Below are positions 7,701-16,312 of a stretch of 64,000 nucleotides of DNA, one piece after another; position 1 is the first letter of the stretch, and the number at the start of each line of letters is the position of its first letter. Source of the DNA: Subdoligranulum variabile (lineage in GTDB: Bacteria > Bacillota > Clostridia > Oscillospirales > Ruminococcaceae); NCBI GenBank assembly GCA_004554775.1, contig SFKI01000003.1:1-64000 (forward strand). The letters run 5' to 3'. Position numbers and translations under genes: made by a program. Under the pieces are notes generated by a model, which saw only the letters and a list, made by a program, of their open reading frames with translations, had not been told where the DNA came from and did no database searches.

Positions 7701-9051
7701 ATTCGCGCACCTGCTCCCGCCTGCGGCGGCGCGGCTGGGGATGCAGCGGCATCCTGTTTTCCCGGTCAATACGGTTGGATTCGCGTGTTCTTTGGATGCG
7801 TTTGATGGCGCCCTCTGCGATTTTATCCTCTTTACGAAGTTCGGCAATTCTGCAGGTCAGCATTGCTCTACGGTCTGCCAGTTCCGGAGGCGCATCTTTC
7901 CGGCGCATCTGTTTGACGATTTCAGCTCGCTGTGCGGCAAGGGTTTCTATCCGCTGGGACAAGCCCTTACGGTAGTCTACGATTGCCTGTAAAGAGGGAA
8001 ACTTGTGGTTGTGGACAAAGGCGTGTTCTGCAAGGATTTTCTCGGTGTCTTTCCAGATGCGCTCCAACTCCGGGCGGTTGATGCGTGGCTGTTGCTTCTT
8101 TGGTAGAATACCCAACTGATAGCAGTAGTACAGATATAAGCGGTGCATCCGGGATTCCCCAAAGAATACCTCCAAGAAAATTTGAAGAATGCCTTTTCCC
8201 GCATAGGTATTTTTGGGACGATACCGCTTCGCCGTGTTGTGCCGGGGCGGGTGCTTCAACTCATACAGCCTTGGTCCATACAGCAGGTAATTTCCGCGCA
8301 GTCTGTCATCTATGGCTGCAAGATCGTATTCTTCTCCCAGCCTATAAAGCCGCACGGCTCGACCACCATCCCGCGCCCGGATCGTTGCATACCTGCGGTT
8401 AGGATCACTGCCGAAAATATACCCCTGCCGATACAGCGCCCTGTGAAAGTCCTCTGCGGTGCTGGCGTCCTCACAGGCTTGGTCGATGGCCTCCCGCATC
8501 CGGGCATACCTCGCTGGTTCCTTGGCCTTGGGCTGCTCCACTACCGACAAGCCGTACTCTCGGCACAGCTTGTCGGATGCCGCCCGGAACTCGGCATACT
8601 GGCTGCGACGTTGTTCGTACTTCTTGCCGTCCACATACGATACGGAATTGATAACGAAGTGGTTGTGCAGATTATCCGTGTTCATGTGGGTGGCAATCAG
8701 CACTTGGAATCGCTTGCCCCAGACCTTGCGTGCCAGCGCCACGCCGATCTCGTGGCACTGCTCCGGGGTAACCTCTCCCTCGCGGAAACTTTGGTAGGCA
8801 TGGAGTGCCACCACGCCGTCTGTTTTACCAAAGCGTTCCTGTACAGCCCGCATATCTTCCCACGCACGGTCCGCCCTGCAATGGATGCCGGTGACGAGCT
8901 GGGCGCTCTCGTTCAGCTTGGTCTTGGCATCATTTTCTGCATAGTGGAGAGTCTGGGCAAGGGCATCGTATTCGGTCTTGTCCGGGTTGGCCGCATAGTC
9001 AAGGACGCGCTGCAAGCTGTCCTTGATCGTCCAGATCTTAGTTACCGCCAA
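7699..9051 (-). CDS. MobA-type relaxase
   Basis: This 450-residue mobilization relaxase (MobA/VirD2 superfamily) nicks oriT and stays covalently attached during transfer. The metal-binding motif appears as THMNTDNLHNHFVIN at residues 121-135: H122, H129 and H131 form the histidine triad with D126 nearby. The N-terminus (MAVTKIWTIKDSLQRVLDYA) is typical of Firmicutes Mob relaxases of the Tn4555/IME kind. The C-terminal 200 residues are basic and helical. Its start overlaps the end of the MobC-like gene by 14 bp, so the two are translationally coupled. No type IV secretion genes are present, so transfer must rely on a helper element. Confidence 0.95.
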   Translation of the reverse strand: MAVTKIWTIKDSLQRVLDYAANPDKTEYDALAQTLHYAENDAKTKLNESAQLVTGIHCRADRAWEDMRAVQERFGKTDGVVALHAYQSFREGEVTPEQCHEIGVALARKVWGKRFQVLIATHMNTDNLHNHFVINSVSYVDGKKYEQRRSQYAEFRAASDKLCREYGLSVVEQPKAKEPARYARMREAIDQACEDASTAEDFHRALYRQGYIFGSDPNRRYATIRARDGGRAVRLYRLGEEYDLAAIDDRLRGNYLLYGPRLYELKHPPRHNTAKRYRPKNTYAGKGILQIFLEVFFGESRMHRLYLYYCYQLGILPKKQQPRINRPELERIWKDTEKILAEHAFVHNHKFPSLQAIVDYRKGLSQRIETLAAQRAEIVKQMRRKDAPPELADRRAMLTCRIAELRKEDKIAEGAIKRIQRTRESNRIDRENRMPLHPQPRRRRREQVRE

Positions 9052-9307
9052 TGAACAGGTCCCTCATACGGTCGGTCTGGGCGTTGATGGCCGCGCCAGT
9101 CTGTGCAGAGCACTGCTCTGCAATTTCATCCAATTTATCCAACACATCAAATACCTCCGTGGGCGGATGCCCGCCCGGTTCATATCCCAGCGCCCGCTGG
9201 CGTAAGTATTCCGAGAGAGAAAGCCCGCACCGTTTAGCCATCAGCGTCATTTTTCGTTTCTCTGTGACGCTGACGCGGACATTGATTCCAACGCTGCGCT
9301 TTCTCAT
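9038..9307 (-). CDS. MobC-like relaxosome accessory protein
   Basis: This 89-residue protein begins MRKRSVGINVRVSVTEKR and contains a ribbon-helix-helix-like N-terminal half (KMTLMAKRCGLSLSEYLRQRAL), as in plasmid mobilization proteins of the MobC family. These bind near oriT and help the relaxase. The C-terminal half is helical. It overlaps the Rep-like gene upstream by 4 bp and the relaxase downstream by 14 bp, a tightly coupled rep-mobC-mobA order. Size and position support the call; the family match is read by eye. Confidence 0.85.
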   Translation of the reverse strand: MRKRSVGINVRVSVTEKRKMTLMAKRCGLSLSEYLRQRALGYEPGGHPPTEVFDVLDKLDEIAEQCSAQTGAAINAQTDRMRDLFIGGN

Positions 9308-10488
9308 GCGCTCGCAGCCTCACAGGGGTTCGGGGCTGTCCCCGTAGGCTTTTCGGCGGGTTGCCCTGTGGCAACACTTCGCCCATGCTTGCTTCCCTCA
9401 AGCGACCTTTGTGACGCTAATGACGCTGATGACGCTGTTTGTGAGATATCCCATTTGAAAAGCTGGGTTATGTCAATTTCAGCGTCATTAGCGTCATCTG
9501 CGTCATTTCCGTCATGGGAGAACTTCATCTGCCGTGCCTGCGAGGTGCGGTGGGTTTCATAGTGGATACCTCTTGGCGTGAACACCGTATCGAAGTGCTC
9601 CACGATTTTCCGGGTCAGCTGGTGGGGCAAAATGCCCTCAATATCGGCTGCAGAAAGCAATTCGGTAGCCGTCCCCTGCCAATTTCCAACGCTGTCAATA
9701 TAGTCTGCCACTTTCCAAAGGTAACTCGGCACAGCTTTTGCCACAATTTGCTCTGTGCTTTCTTCCTCGTCCAGAATCCAAACACAGTTTTCTTCGTGCA
9801 GACGCAGTGTTTTGTTGTCCATATCGCGCCCGGTCACCAAAATGCTGGCGGTCTGGCTCATGCGTTTGCGCTGCATGACCCAGCTGGTATCGGACGCGCC
9901 CATCAAACCGTTGGAGCCTGCAATCTGCTGGAACGGATCGTCTGCGGCTTGTTTGCGCAGATGGTGGATCAGCAAAATGCAGATGTTATACTTGTCCGCC
10001 AATGCCTTCAACGCGCTGATTTCCTTATAATCGCTGGCATACATACTGTTGTTCTGGTCGCTGGAACGCACCTTTTGCAAGGTGTCGATGACGATCAGCC
10101 CGGTGTCCGGGTGCTGATAGAGGAAACTTGTGAGCTGTTCTTCCAGCCCCTGCCCGATGCTGCTGCATTCCGTCTGCATGACCAGCCGTTCGGGGGCTTC
10201 TTCGCTGCCCACCAGCTGGAGAAGGCGCTTCTGCAGGCGGTTGAAGGTGTCCTCCAGCGAAAGATAAAGCACGGTGTGCGGCTCTATTTCGCGCCCCCAC
10301 ATGGGCTTGCCCTGCGCGACCTGCAAACACAGCCACAAAGTCAGCCAGCTTTTGCCCGCTTTGCTGGGGCCGGCAAACAGCGCAAGACCGGCTGGGAGCA
10401 AATCGGGAATGATCCACTTGACCGGCGGCAGCGGTGTGGAGAGGAGTTCTTCGGCGGAGATCGTTTTCGGAAGTTTTTCATAATTCAT
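9304..10488 (-). CDS. RepA-like AAA ATPase (hexameric helicase type)
   Basis: This 394-residue AAA_25/RepA-type ATPase contains Walker A GPSKAGKS, Walker B LIVIDTL and a following ILLIHHLRK. Proteins of this family unwind replication origins of plasmids and mobile elements, and in integrated elements often support replication after excision. The start is set at the second ATG (10488, MNYEKLPK) because AAGGA is correctly spaced there but only two bases from the ATG at 10494. The C-terminal region contains a repetitive acidic stretch (DGNDADDANDAEID) encoded by iteron-like DNA at 9412-9514. It is first in the coupled rep-mobC-mobA run. No primase domain is visible. Confidence 0.88.
   Translation of the reverse strand: MNYEKLPKTISAEELLSTPLPPVKWIIPDLLPAGLALFAGPSKAGKSWLTLWLCLQVAQGKPMWGREIEPHTVLYLSLEDTFNRLQKRLLQLVGSEEAPERLVMQTECSSIGQGLEEQLTSFLYQHPDTGLIVIDTLQKVRSSDQNNSMYASDYKEISALKALADKYNICILLIHHLRKQAADDPFQQIAGSNGLMGASDTSWVMQRKRMSQTASILVTGRDMDNKTLRLHEENCVWILDEEESTEQIVAKAVPSYLWKVADYIDSVGNWQGTATELLSAADIEGILPHQLTRKIVEHFDTVFTPRGIHYETHRTSQARQMKFSHDGNDADDANDAEIDITQLFKWDISQTASSASLASQRSLEGSKHGRSVATGQPAEKPTGTAPNPCEAASA
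9412..9514. repeat. Iteron-like 9-bp repeats inside the rep gene
   Basis: Three tandem 9-mers of the form TGACGCTRA run on the plus strand at 9412-9438, and about four related copies run in the opposite orientation at 9480-9514. Together they make an inverted array of a 9-bp unit. Part of the regularity comes from coding for Asp-Ala-Asn repeats, but coding does not require the mirrored arrangement. Confidence 0.55.
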
Positions 10489-10702
10489 TCGCATCGTCCT
10501 TTCTGTTTTGGTATATATCTATTATCTCATACTATCGTCGTTTTGTGTGTAGTAAGTTTTACTCTCTAGTGTTAAGTTGTACGGCTCACGCTGCCACACA
10601 GCCCCACAAACGCGCCAAACGGCGGGTGTTCTGGCTGTTTCGTATCAGTGTGCTGCGTGTGGCATCTGCCCCACACAGGGCAGATTTGGGCGGTTACTGC
10701 GA

Positions 10703-10852
10703 GTGAATCAGAACTGATTCACTTTTATGTCTTACGCTCTGGAAAGTGAATCAAATCTGATTCACTCCCAATAAATTCCCCGAAAGTATACGATTCTGAT
10801 TCCCTACTTTTATTAGACTGGAAAATGTGAATCGGTTTCGCATACTTTCGGG
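10703..10852. promoter_or_regulatory. Palindrome cluster upstream of rep: candidate origin or operator region
   Basis: Two near-identical 20-bp palindromes built on GTGAATCA...TGATTCAC lie at 10703-10722 and 10746-10765. A wider inverted repeat follows with arms CCCGAAAGTAT (10779-10789) and ATACTTTCGGG (10842-10852), enclosing further GATTC/GAATC half-sites. The cluster lies in the gene-free 750 bp before rep, where an origin, oriT or Rep-binding region would be expected. Confidence 0.6.
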
Positions 10853-11238
10853 ATAACTTTTCGATTTACAGCTGCATTTGTCCACTTTGCCCCAGCTGCG
10901 GGGACGACTTGCAAGGCTGCCGTTCGGCTGCAACGGCATCATGGGTATTTTTACCCCAGCCAGGTTCTCTGCCTGCCGCCCTCATTGTGTGAACTATGAC
11001 TGGACGGAAGTATCTTTACGACCACATCTGTCATTGCGCTCCACTCCGCCACAGGGTGTTTACCAGAGACTGAATCGCTCGTGCCCGGTGGCAGTCATGG
11101 CGCGTACTCTGTCTGCGCTGCCGTACTCGTAAGTTGACGGCAATGTGGTGAATGTACCTTGCTTGTCGGATATGCAGTTTTCAAGGTGCCGAATCTATTT
11201 GAGACGGGGAGGTGCTCTTGCCAGAATCAAGGCAGCTC
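10853..11238. other. Gene-free stretch between palindrome cluster and excisionase-like gene
   Basis: No convincing gene was found in these 386 bp. The frames are short and lack ribosome binding sites. It may hold oriT, but no clear nick-type inverted repeat was identified. Confidence 0.4.
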
Positions 11239-11475
11239 CTACGCGCTCACGCGGGTCTGACCGCACGGACTTTTCAGAACATAATTGATCACATTGATTT
11301 TTGGGATTTTGTAGGCGTTTCCCAGCCGGATGCAGCTGATTTCGCCCTCCCCCAGCAGATCATAGGCCGCGTGGCGGCTGATACCCAGCATGGCTTGCAG
11401 ATCCTTGACCGTTACAATGTCCGGGTACTCCGCAAACATGAGCTTGTACATTTCCCTGATTTCTTTACAATCCAT
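11239..11475 (-). CDS. Excisionase-like helix-turn-helix protein
   Basis: This 78-residue protein carries an AlpA/excisionase-type DNA-binding helix-turn-helix: IVTVKDLQAMLGISRHAAYDLL, then EGEISCIRLGNAYKIPKINV. This is the pattern of the helix_turn_helix_17 family common in integrative elements, where such proteins steer the integrase towards excision. It is divergently transcribed from the XRE regulator. Its promoter overlaps two TTCGCT-type palindromes. The assignment as excisionase is an inference from family and context. Confidence 0.85.
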   Translation of the reverse strand: MDCKEIREMYKLMFAEYPDIVTVKDLQAMLGISRHAAYDLLGEGEISCIRLGNAYKIPKINVINYVLKSPCGQTRVSA

Positions 11476-11506
11476 TCGATCACCATCCTTACATCAGTAT
11501 TTTGCC

Positions 11507-11561
11507 TTCGCTTGCAAGCGAAGTATACATATAAGATACTTCGCTCACGAGCGAATGTCAA
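11507..11561 (-). promoter_or_regulatory. Promoter of the excisionase-like gene with twin 16-bp operators
   Basis: On the minus strand, TTGACA (11556-11561) and TATCTT (11533-11538) are spaced by 17 bp. Two 16-bp palindromes of the form TTCGCTNNNNAGCGAA occur at 11507-11522 and 11540-11555; the second fills the spacer and the first lies just beyond the -10. This is a typical arrangement for repression by a phage-type regulator, here most likely the divergent XRE protein. Confidence 0.75.
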
Positions 11562-11655
11562 TAGAAGTCACAAAAAATTCATTTTTCGATTTTTCACTTG
11601 CGCTTTCATGTTATGGTGTGCTACAATAGAGAAAATTTATTGGAGGGCTTTTTTC

Positions 11656-12216
11656 ATGGAAGTGGGTCAAAAAATCAAACTAGTACGACTTCATAGAGGT
11701 CTGACACAAAAACAACTGGGTGACCTTCTCAATCTTGGGGACGGCGGCGCGAATCGAATCGCACAATATGAAATAGGATACCGTGTTCCCAAGCCATCTC
11801 TACTGAAGGAAATCGCAAAAGTTTTGGATGTCAAGGAAGAAACATTTTTCGTAAGCGACAAGTTTCTTCCGGATATTCTGCGGACAATTATGTGGTATGA
11901 TTTTGAACATAGAAGATCTTTCAAACTGGCTGAAACCACGCTTGATGCTTCGATTGCGCCGATAGAAAGTAAAACAATCGAACTGCGCGGCAACGCCTGC
12001 ACCACATGGGGCGACTCAATCGCACCCGCAACCGTACTGTGGGTGAATGTACCACTCTTTAATGACCTCATGAAGGAGTGGCTTACCCGAAAGCAGGAAC
12101 TTGCCTCCGGCACTATCACAAAATCGGAGTATCTCGAATGGCTGCTCCAATGGCCGGCTTCCGCCGATATGGCTGGAAAACGCGAACCCAAAAGGCCGTG
12201 GAGAAAAGAAAAATAA
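11656..12216 (+). CDS. XRE-family transcriptional regulator
   Basis: This 186-residue protein has an N-terminal cro/C1-type helix-turn-helix (KIKLVRLHRGLTQKQLGDLL, then NRIAQYEIGYRVPKPSLLKEIAKVLDV) and a C-terminal domain of unknown function. The start at 11656 follows GGAGG; a longer in-frame extension to 11212 lacks a binding site and covers the neighbouring gene. It faces away from the excisionase-like gene and probably represses it through the twin palindromes between them, keeping the element integrated. A rho-independent terminator follows. Codon use is more AT-rich than that of the core genes. Confidence 0.9.
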   Translation: MEVGQKIKLVRLHRGLTQKQLGDLLNLGDGGANRIAQYEIGYRVPKPSLLKEIAKVLDVKEETFFVSDKFLPDILRTIMWYDFEHRRSFKLAETTLDASIAPIESKTIELRGNACTTWGDSIAPATVLWVNVPLFNDLMKEWLTRKQELASGTITKSEYLEWLLQWPASADMAGKREPKRPWRKEK

Positions 12217-12232
12217 GCGTTTTGCAGTAAAT

Positions 12233-12272
12233 CAAAATCCCACGCCTTTGTCGGTGCGGGATTTTGCAATTT
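12233..12272 (+). terminator. Terminator after XRE regulator
   Basis: CAAAATCCC pairs with GGGATTTTG with extra pairing in the loop, followed by a T-rich stretch. Confidence 0.65.
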
Positions 12273-12473
12273 TATGGTATGCCTACAATAGTATCCTACC
12301 CTTTCTAAGTGTGGTATAAATGTCCGTGGTCGTAGTAGTATACTGAAAATTAACTATCGTACTACAGAGGAAATCCGGAAACCACAACCGTCAGGCAAAA
12401 ATAAAGCTGGAGCCAAAATCGGCTCCAGCAAACCTCAAATTTTCTTCTTGCAAATGTCAGGCAGCTTGTCCGA

Positions 12474-12700
12474 CTACGGCAGCAGATCATTTAAGAACGC
12501 GCGGTCATTCGGATCATGCTCCCGGCCATAAAGATGTTTTGCAATCTCGTCCAGTAAAAAGCGGAAATACTCATACGGCTTCAAATTGTTGGCCTTGCCG
12601 TTTCTGCAATGCTGTAGAGAATCGCACTGGATTGTGCTCCTCTGGGCGTGTTGAGCATAATCCAGTTTTGCCCGACTGTAAAGGGACGATTTATTGCGAT
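12474..12700 (-). pseudogene. IS66 transposase C-terminal remnant (left copy, frameshifted)
   Basis: Read on the minus strand, this encodes the end of an IS66-family DDE transposase: a PFTVGQNW block, LNTPRGAQSS, ILYSIAETA and then LKPYEYFRFLLDEIA ending at a TAG (12474-12476). A one-base deletion relative to the copy at 16457 breaks the frame just after the IAETA block. Homology with the other copy continues past the stop into the 3' flank down to about 12375. Nothing else of IS66 (TnpA, TnpB, the N-terminal transposase) is present. Confidence 0.85.
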
Positions 12701-12869
12701 TGGTTTCGTATCATGCACGTCAAATAAAATCCTCTGCTTGCAGTTAAGGATGCACGGAACTTGTATCCGGATGAGGAATAAAAGAAATCTTTTTACTTGT
12801 CAATCTGCTGTAAATTATCGACTGAATTTGTGCAAAGCGAACAAAGTAAAAAAGAGAGCCATTCTCGCC
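12701..12869. other. AT-rich spacer between IS66 remnant and PTS promoter
   Basis: No gene or clear signal was found. Short frames are present without ribosome binding sites. Confidence 0.4.
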
Positions 12870-12898
12870 TTGACACTCCACAAAGAATGTGATATTGT
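12870..12898 (+). promoter_or_regulatory. Promoter of the antiterminator/PTS operon
   Basis: TTGACA at 12870-12875 and TATTGT at 12893-12898 are spaced by 17 bp. They lie about 90 bp before the antiterminator RNA target, as expected for a leader controlled by antitermination. Confidence 0.65.
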
Positions 12899-12983
12899 GG
12901 TCTTGTACAGAATAAATCGTTATTCAAGTGCCTGATTTGTTTGTGCCTTACAAAAAAGAAAAATGTACGTGAGCAGCGTCGTT

Positions 12984-13011
12984 GGATTGTTACCGTTTGG
13001 CGGGCTAGACC
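12984..13011 (+). promoter_or_regulatory. Ribonucleic antiterminator (RAT) for the LicT-type protein
   Basis: The 28-base element begins GGATTGTTACCG and ends GCTAGACC. It matches the known RAT pattern of the bgl/sac/lic family (GGATTGTTACTG...GGCAAGACC) in the leader of the antiterminator gene. It overlaps the first strand of the terminator that follows, so protein binding would block terminator formation. Confidence 0.85.
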
Positions 13012-13083
13012 AACTCTGCATAGCACAAGCCGAAAGCGTGTTTCAGCCTTCGGTATGTTTGCTGTGTCAAGGGTGGTCTTTTT
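13005..13083 (+). terminator. Leader terminator controlled by antitermination
   Basis: AGACCA within the RAT element pairs with TGGTCT, which is directly followed by a run of seven T residues. A smaller CCGAA/TTCGG hairpin forms inside. It lies about 35 bp before the regulator start codon. Confidence 0.75.
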
Positions 13084-13116
13084 TTATTGCCTTTTTCAAC
13101 CCGAGGAGGAGAAACA

Positions 13117-13965
13117 ATGCAATATACCGTCAAAAAGCCAATCAACAACAACATTTTGCGCGTGGTGGACCCCACGGGTTGTGAGTTAATCGTCACCGGG
13201 CGTGGTCTGGGCTTTGGTGTAAAGCCGGGCTATAAAATCGAGGCTGAAACCGCGGAGTGCAGCTACCGCATGACCAGCCCTGCCGTACAGCAAAAGTTGG
13301 TGGAACTTCTGGAACGGATCCCGTATGAGCATCTGCTGCTCACCGATGAGCTGGTAGAAACCATCCGGCAGCGGCTGAAATACCCCCTGAATGAAAGCCT
13401 GCTCATCACGCTGGCCGACCACATCAGCTTTGCCATCCAGCGCAGCGAACAGGGTATTCGCTTTTCTAACCCGTTGATGACTTCCATTCGGGAATTCTAC
13501 CCGGAAGAGTATCACCTTGGCATGGAGTGCCTTGCCACCATCCGCCAGCGCTTCCATGCAGACCTTTCGGACGACGAGGGCGGTTTCATTGCGCTGCACA
13601 TCGTCAACGCAGAGCTCAACACCACCATGAGCGTGGTGAACGATGTCACCCGCTTTGTGGATGGCTGCGTGCAGGTAGTGGAATGCTTTTACAACTTCCA
13701 TTTTGACCGGGATGCACTGGATTTCAGCCGCTTTACAGTGCATTTGCGCTTTTTTGCACAGCGCGTATTTCAAGGAAAACAGGAGCAGGAAAACGATACC
13801 CATGACGAAGTGTTCCGCGCCCTGATTGCCCGCAATTGCAGCGAACACTACAAATGCGCCTGCTGCATTGCGGAGTATGTGCGCAATACCTGGCACAAGG
13901 AGCTTTCGGACGAGGAACTGGTGTTCCTTACCATCCATCTGAAACGGATTTGGATGGGAAAATAA
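13117..13965 (+). CDS. BglG/LicT-family transcriptional antiterminator
   Basis: This 282-residue protein comprises an N-terminal CAT RNA-binding domain of about 55 residues followed by two PTS-regulation domains. PRD histidines are visible in LADHISF and FIALHIVN (PRD1) and in the HLRFF and IHLKRIW blocks (PRD2). In this family the protein binds the RAT hairpin when its PRDs are dephosphorylated by an active PTS permease, letting transcription continue. The start at 13117 (MQYTVKK) follows GAGGAGGAG. It autoregulates through the RAT and terminator in its own leader and the downstream PTS gene is 85 bp away, so substrate uptake should turn on both genes. Confidence 0.95.
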   Translation: MQYTVKKPINNNILRVVDPTGCELIVTGRGLGFGVKPGYKIEAETAECSYRMTSPAVQQKLVELLERIPYEHLLLTDELVETIRQRLKYPLNESLLITLADHISFAIQRSEQGIRFSNPLMTSIREFYPEEYHLGMECLATIRQRFHADLSDDEGGFIALHIVNAELNTTMSVVNDVTRFVDGCVQVVECFYNFHFDRDALDFSRFTVHLRFFAQRVFQGKQEQENDTHDEVFRALIARNCSEHYKCACCIAEYVRNTWHKELSDEELVFLTIHLKRIWMGK

Positions 13966-14050
13966 GCTTTTTGTTTCACCTTGGATTCTCCACAGGTATT
14001 TCCTGTGTAGATATATGCTGGATACGAACTTAGGAAAAGGAGAACTGAAG

Positions 14051-16150
14051 ATGAAAGACAAGATCTTTGGCGTGCTGCAGCGCGTGGGACGCAGCTTTAT
14101 GCTGCCCATTGCATTGCTGCCTGTGGCGGGCCTGCTGCTGGGTATCGGCAGCTCGTTCACCAACGAAACGATGCTGGCGGCTTATGGCCTGAACAGCGTC
14201 ATCCATCCAGGCACCCTCATCTATACCATTCTGGACGTGATGAGCCAGACCGGCAATGCGGTGTTCAACAATCTGGCGCTGCTGTTCGCCATGGGCGTAG
14301 CCATCGGCATGGCTCGCAAGGAAAAAGAGGTCGCGGCACTGTCCGGTGCAGTGGCCTATATCATTATGAATACGGCCATTCAGGCCATGATCAATGCGGC
14401 GGGCGGCGTAGAAGCTATGCCTGCCAACTCCACCACCACCATGCTGGGCATCACAACGCTGCAAATGGGTGTGTTCGGCGGCATCGTGGTCGGTCTGGGC
14501 GTGGCGGCGCTGCACAACAAATTCTATAAGATCGAGCTGCCGCAAGTGCTGGCCTTCTTTGGCGGCACACGCTTCGTGCCCATCGTCAGTTCTATTGTGT
14601 ATCTGGTGGTCGGCATTGCCATGTTCTATATCTGGCCGGTGGTGCAGAACGGTATTGCCGCGCTGGGTGCACTGGTGCTGGCTTCCGGCTACGCAGGCAC
14701 CTTTATTTACGGCCTGCTGGAGCGTGCGCTGATTCCTTTTGGACTGCATCATGTGTTCTATATGCCGTTCTGGCAGACCGCTGTGGGTGGCACCGCTATC
14801 ATCGACGGCGTGACCGTGACCGGCGCACAGAACATCTTCTTTGCCGAACTGGCTTCCAAGTCCACCACTGTGTTCTCGGTCAGCGCTACACGCTTCATGG
14901 CCGGTAAGTTCCCCTTTATGATGTTCGGTCTGCCCGGCGCGGCGCTGGCTATGTACCAGTGCGCCAAGCCTGAAAAGAAAAAGGCGGCAGGTGGCCTGCT
15001 GCTGTCTGCTGCATTGACGGCTTTCCTCACCGGCATTACCGAGCCGCTGGAATTTACCTTTATCTTTGTGGCACTACCCATGTACGCGGTGCACTGCGTA
15101 CTGGCCGGTCTGTCCTTCATGCTGATGCACATCCTGAATGTGGGCGTAGGCATGACCTTCTCCGGCGGTCTCATCGATCTGGTGCTGTTCGGTGTGATGC
15201 AGGGCAACGCCAAGACCCACTGGGTGTGGGTGGTCGTGGTCGGTGCGGTGTACTTTGTGCTGTACTACATCATTTTCCGCTTTATGATCTCCAAGTTTGA
15301 CTACAAGACTCCGGGCCGCGATGATGCCGAGGAAGTCAAGCTGTACACCCGTGCGGACGTGAACGCCCGGAATGCTGCTTCCAGCAGCGTACCTGCCGGG
15401 AATGACCCGGTCAGTGCACTGATCGTGGAAGGTCTGGGAGGTGCCGCTAATCTGACCGATGTGGATTGCTGTGCAACCCGTCTGCGCTGCACGGTCAATG
15501 ACGCGGCATTGGTCAAACAGGATGTGCTCAAAGCCTCCGGCGCCTCCGGCGTAATCTGCAAGGGCAACGGCGTACAGGTGGTGTACGGCCCCAAGGTGGC
15601 CGTCATCAAGGCAAAGCTGGAAGATTATCTGGAAAGTACACCCAAAGACCCGGTTGTCGCTCCCTCGCCGGCAGCCGCATCCGCATCCGCAGCAAAGGAT
15701 ACCGTGCTGTCTGCCTGCCTGAACGGTACTGTAGTGCCGCTGGCCGATGTGAAGGATGAAGCCTTTGCCAGCGGTGTACTGGGGGATGGCATTGCCATTG
15801 AGCCCTCCGACGGTGAACTGGTGGCACCTGCTGACGGTGAGATCTCCTCCACCTTTGAGACCCACCATGCCGTAGGCATGACCACGGCTGACGGTGCCGA
15901 ACTGCTGATGCACATCGGCATCGATACGGTCAAGCTGGGCGGCAAGCACTTTACCTACCTCGTCAACGAGGGCGACAAGGTGAAGAAGGGCCAGCCGTTG
16001 ATCCGCTTTGAGCTGGAAGCCATTAAGGCCGAAGGCTATCCCGTGACCACGCCGGTCATTGTCTGCAATACCGATGACTATGCCGCTGTCGAGGCTAAAG
16101 CCGGTGGCACCGTAAAGCAGGGTGATGCGTTGCTGGAACTGAAGCGCTAA
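14051..16150 (+). CDS. PTS transporter EIICBA, glucose/N-acetylglucosamine family
   Basis: This 699-residue permease imports and phosphorylates a hexose. It has an N-terminal membrane EIIC domain (about residues 1-420, with GTRFVPIVSS and a TEPLEF motif), an EIIB domain with catalytic cysteine in CATRLR (C474, next to C473), and a C-terminal Crr-like EIIA domain with the phosphorylated histidine H621 in LLMHIGID. The EIIB-EIIA linker is alanine-rich. The start at 14051 (MKDKIFG) follows an AAGGAG site. All three domains in one chain make it independent of a separate EIIA. The regulator upstream is the usual partner for glucose or beta-glucoside permeases; the exact sugar cannot be fixed from sequence alone. 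It lies between two inverted IS66 remnants. Confidence 0.95.
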   Translation: MKDKIFGVLQRVGRSFMLPIALLPVAGLLLGIGSSFTNETMLAAYGLNSVIHPGTLIYTILDVMSQTGNAVFNNLALLFAMGVAIGMARKEKEVAALSGAVAYIIMNTAIQAMINAAGGVEAMPANSTTTMLGITTLQMGVFGGIVVGLGVAALHNKFYKIELPQVLAFFGGTRFVPIVSSIVYLVVGIAMFYIWPVVQNGIAALGALVLASGYAGTFIYGLLERALIPFGLHHVFYMPFWQTAVGGTAIIDGVTVTGAQNIFFAELASKSTTVFSVSATRFMAGKFPFMMFGLPGAALAMYQCAKPEKKKAAGGLLLSAALTAFLTGITEPLEFTFIFVALPMYAVHCVLAGLSFMLMHILNVGVGMTFSGGLIDLVLFGVMQGNAKTHWVWVVVVGAVYFVLYYIIFRFMISKFDYKTPGRDDAEEVKLYTRADVNARNAASSSVPAGNDPVSALIVEGLGGAANLTDVDCCATRLRCTVNDAALVKQDVLKASGASGVICKGNGVQVVYGPKVAVIKAKLEDYLESTPKDPVVAPSPAAASASAAKDTVLSACLNGTVVPLADVKDEAFASGVLGDGIAIEPSDGELVAPADGEISSTFETHHAVGMTTADGAELLMHIGIDTVKLGGKHFTYLVNEGDKVKKGQPLIRFELEAIKAEGYPVTTPVIVCNTDDYAAVEAKAGGTVKQGDALLELKR

Positions 16151-16233
16151 GCGTTTCTCCCTAACTGTAAGGCGGGGTTGCTATAAAGGAAAAAGCTATT
16201 CCGATAAAGGCAATGTCACTTAGTTAAATAGGC

Positions 16234-16277
16234 AATCCCTCTACACCAACGCAGAAATTGGTATAGAGGGATTTTTT
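16234..16277 (+). terminator. Terminator of the PTS operon
   Basis: AATCCCTCTACACCAA pairs with TTGGTATAGAGGGATT with one mismatch, followed by seven T residues. Confidence 0.9.
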
Positions 16278-16312
16278 TCTTCTAAATACTTGACAATAAG
16301 CTCAGAATGTGC

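Noticed and set aside
10878..11132. 84-residue plus frame between rep and the excisionase-like gene
   Set aside because: No ribosome site, no domain, composition like non-coding DNA.
12539..12935. Small plus frames over the left IS66 remnant
   Set aside because: The real homology is to the IS66 transposase end on the minus strand; these are antisense or spacer frames.
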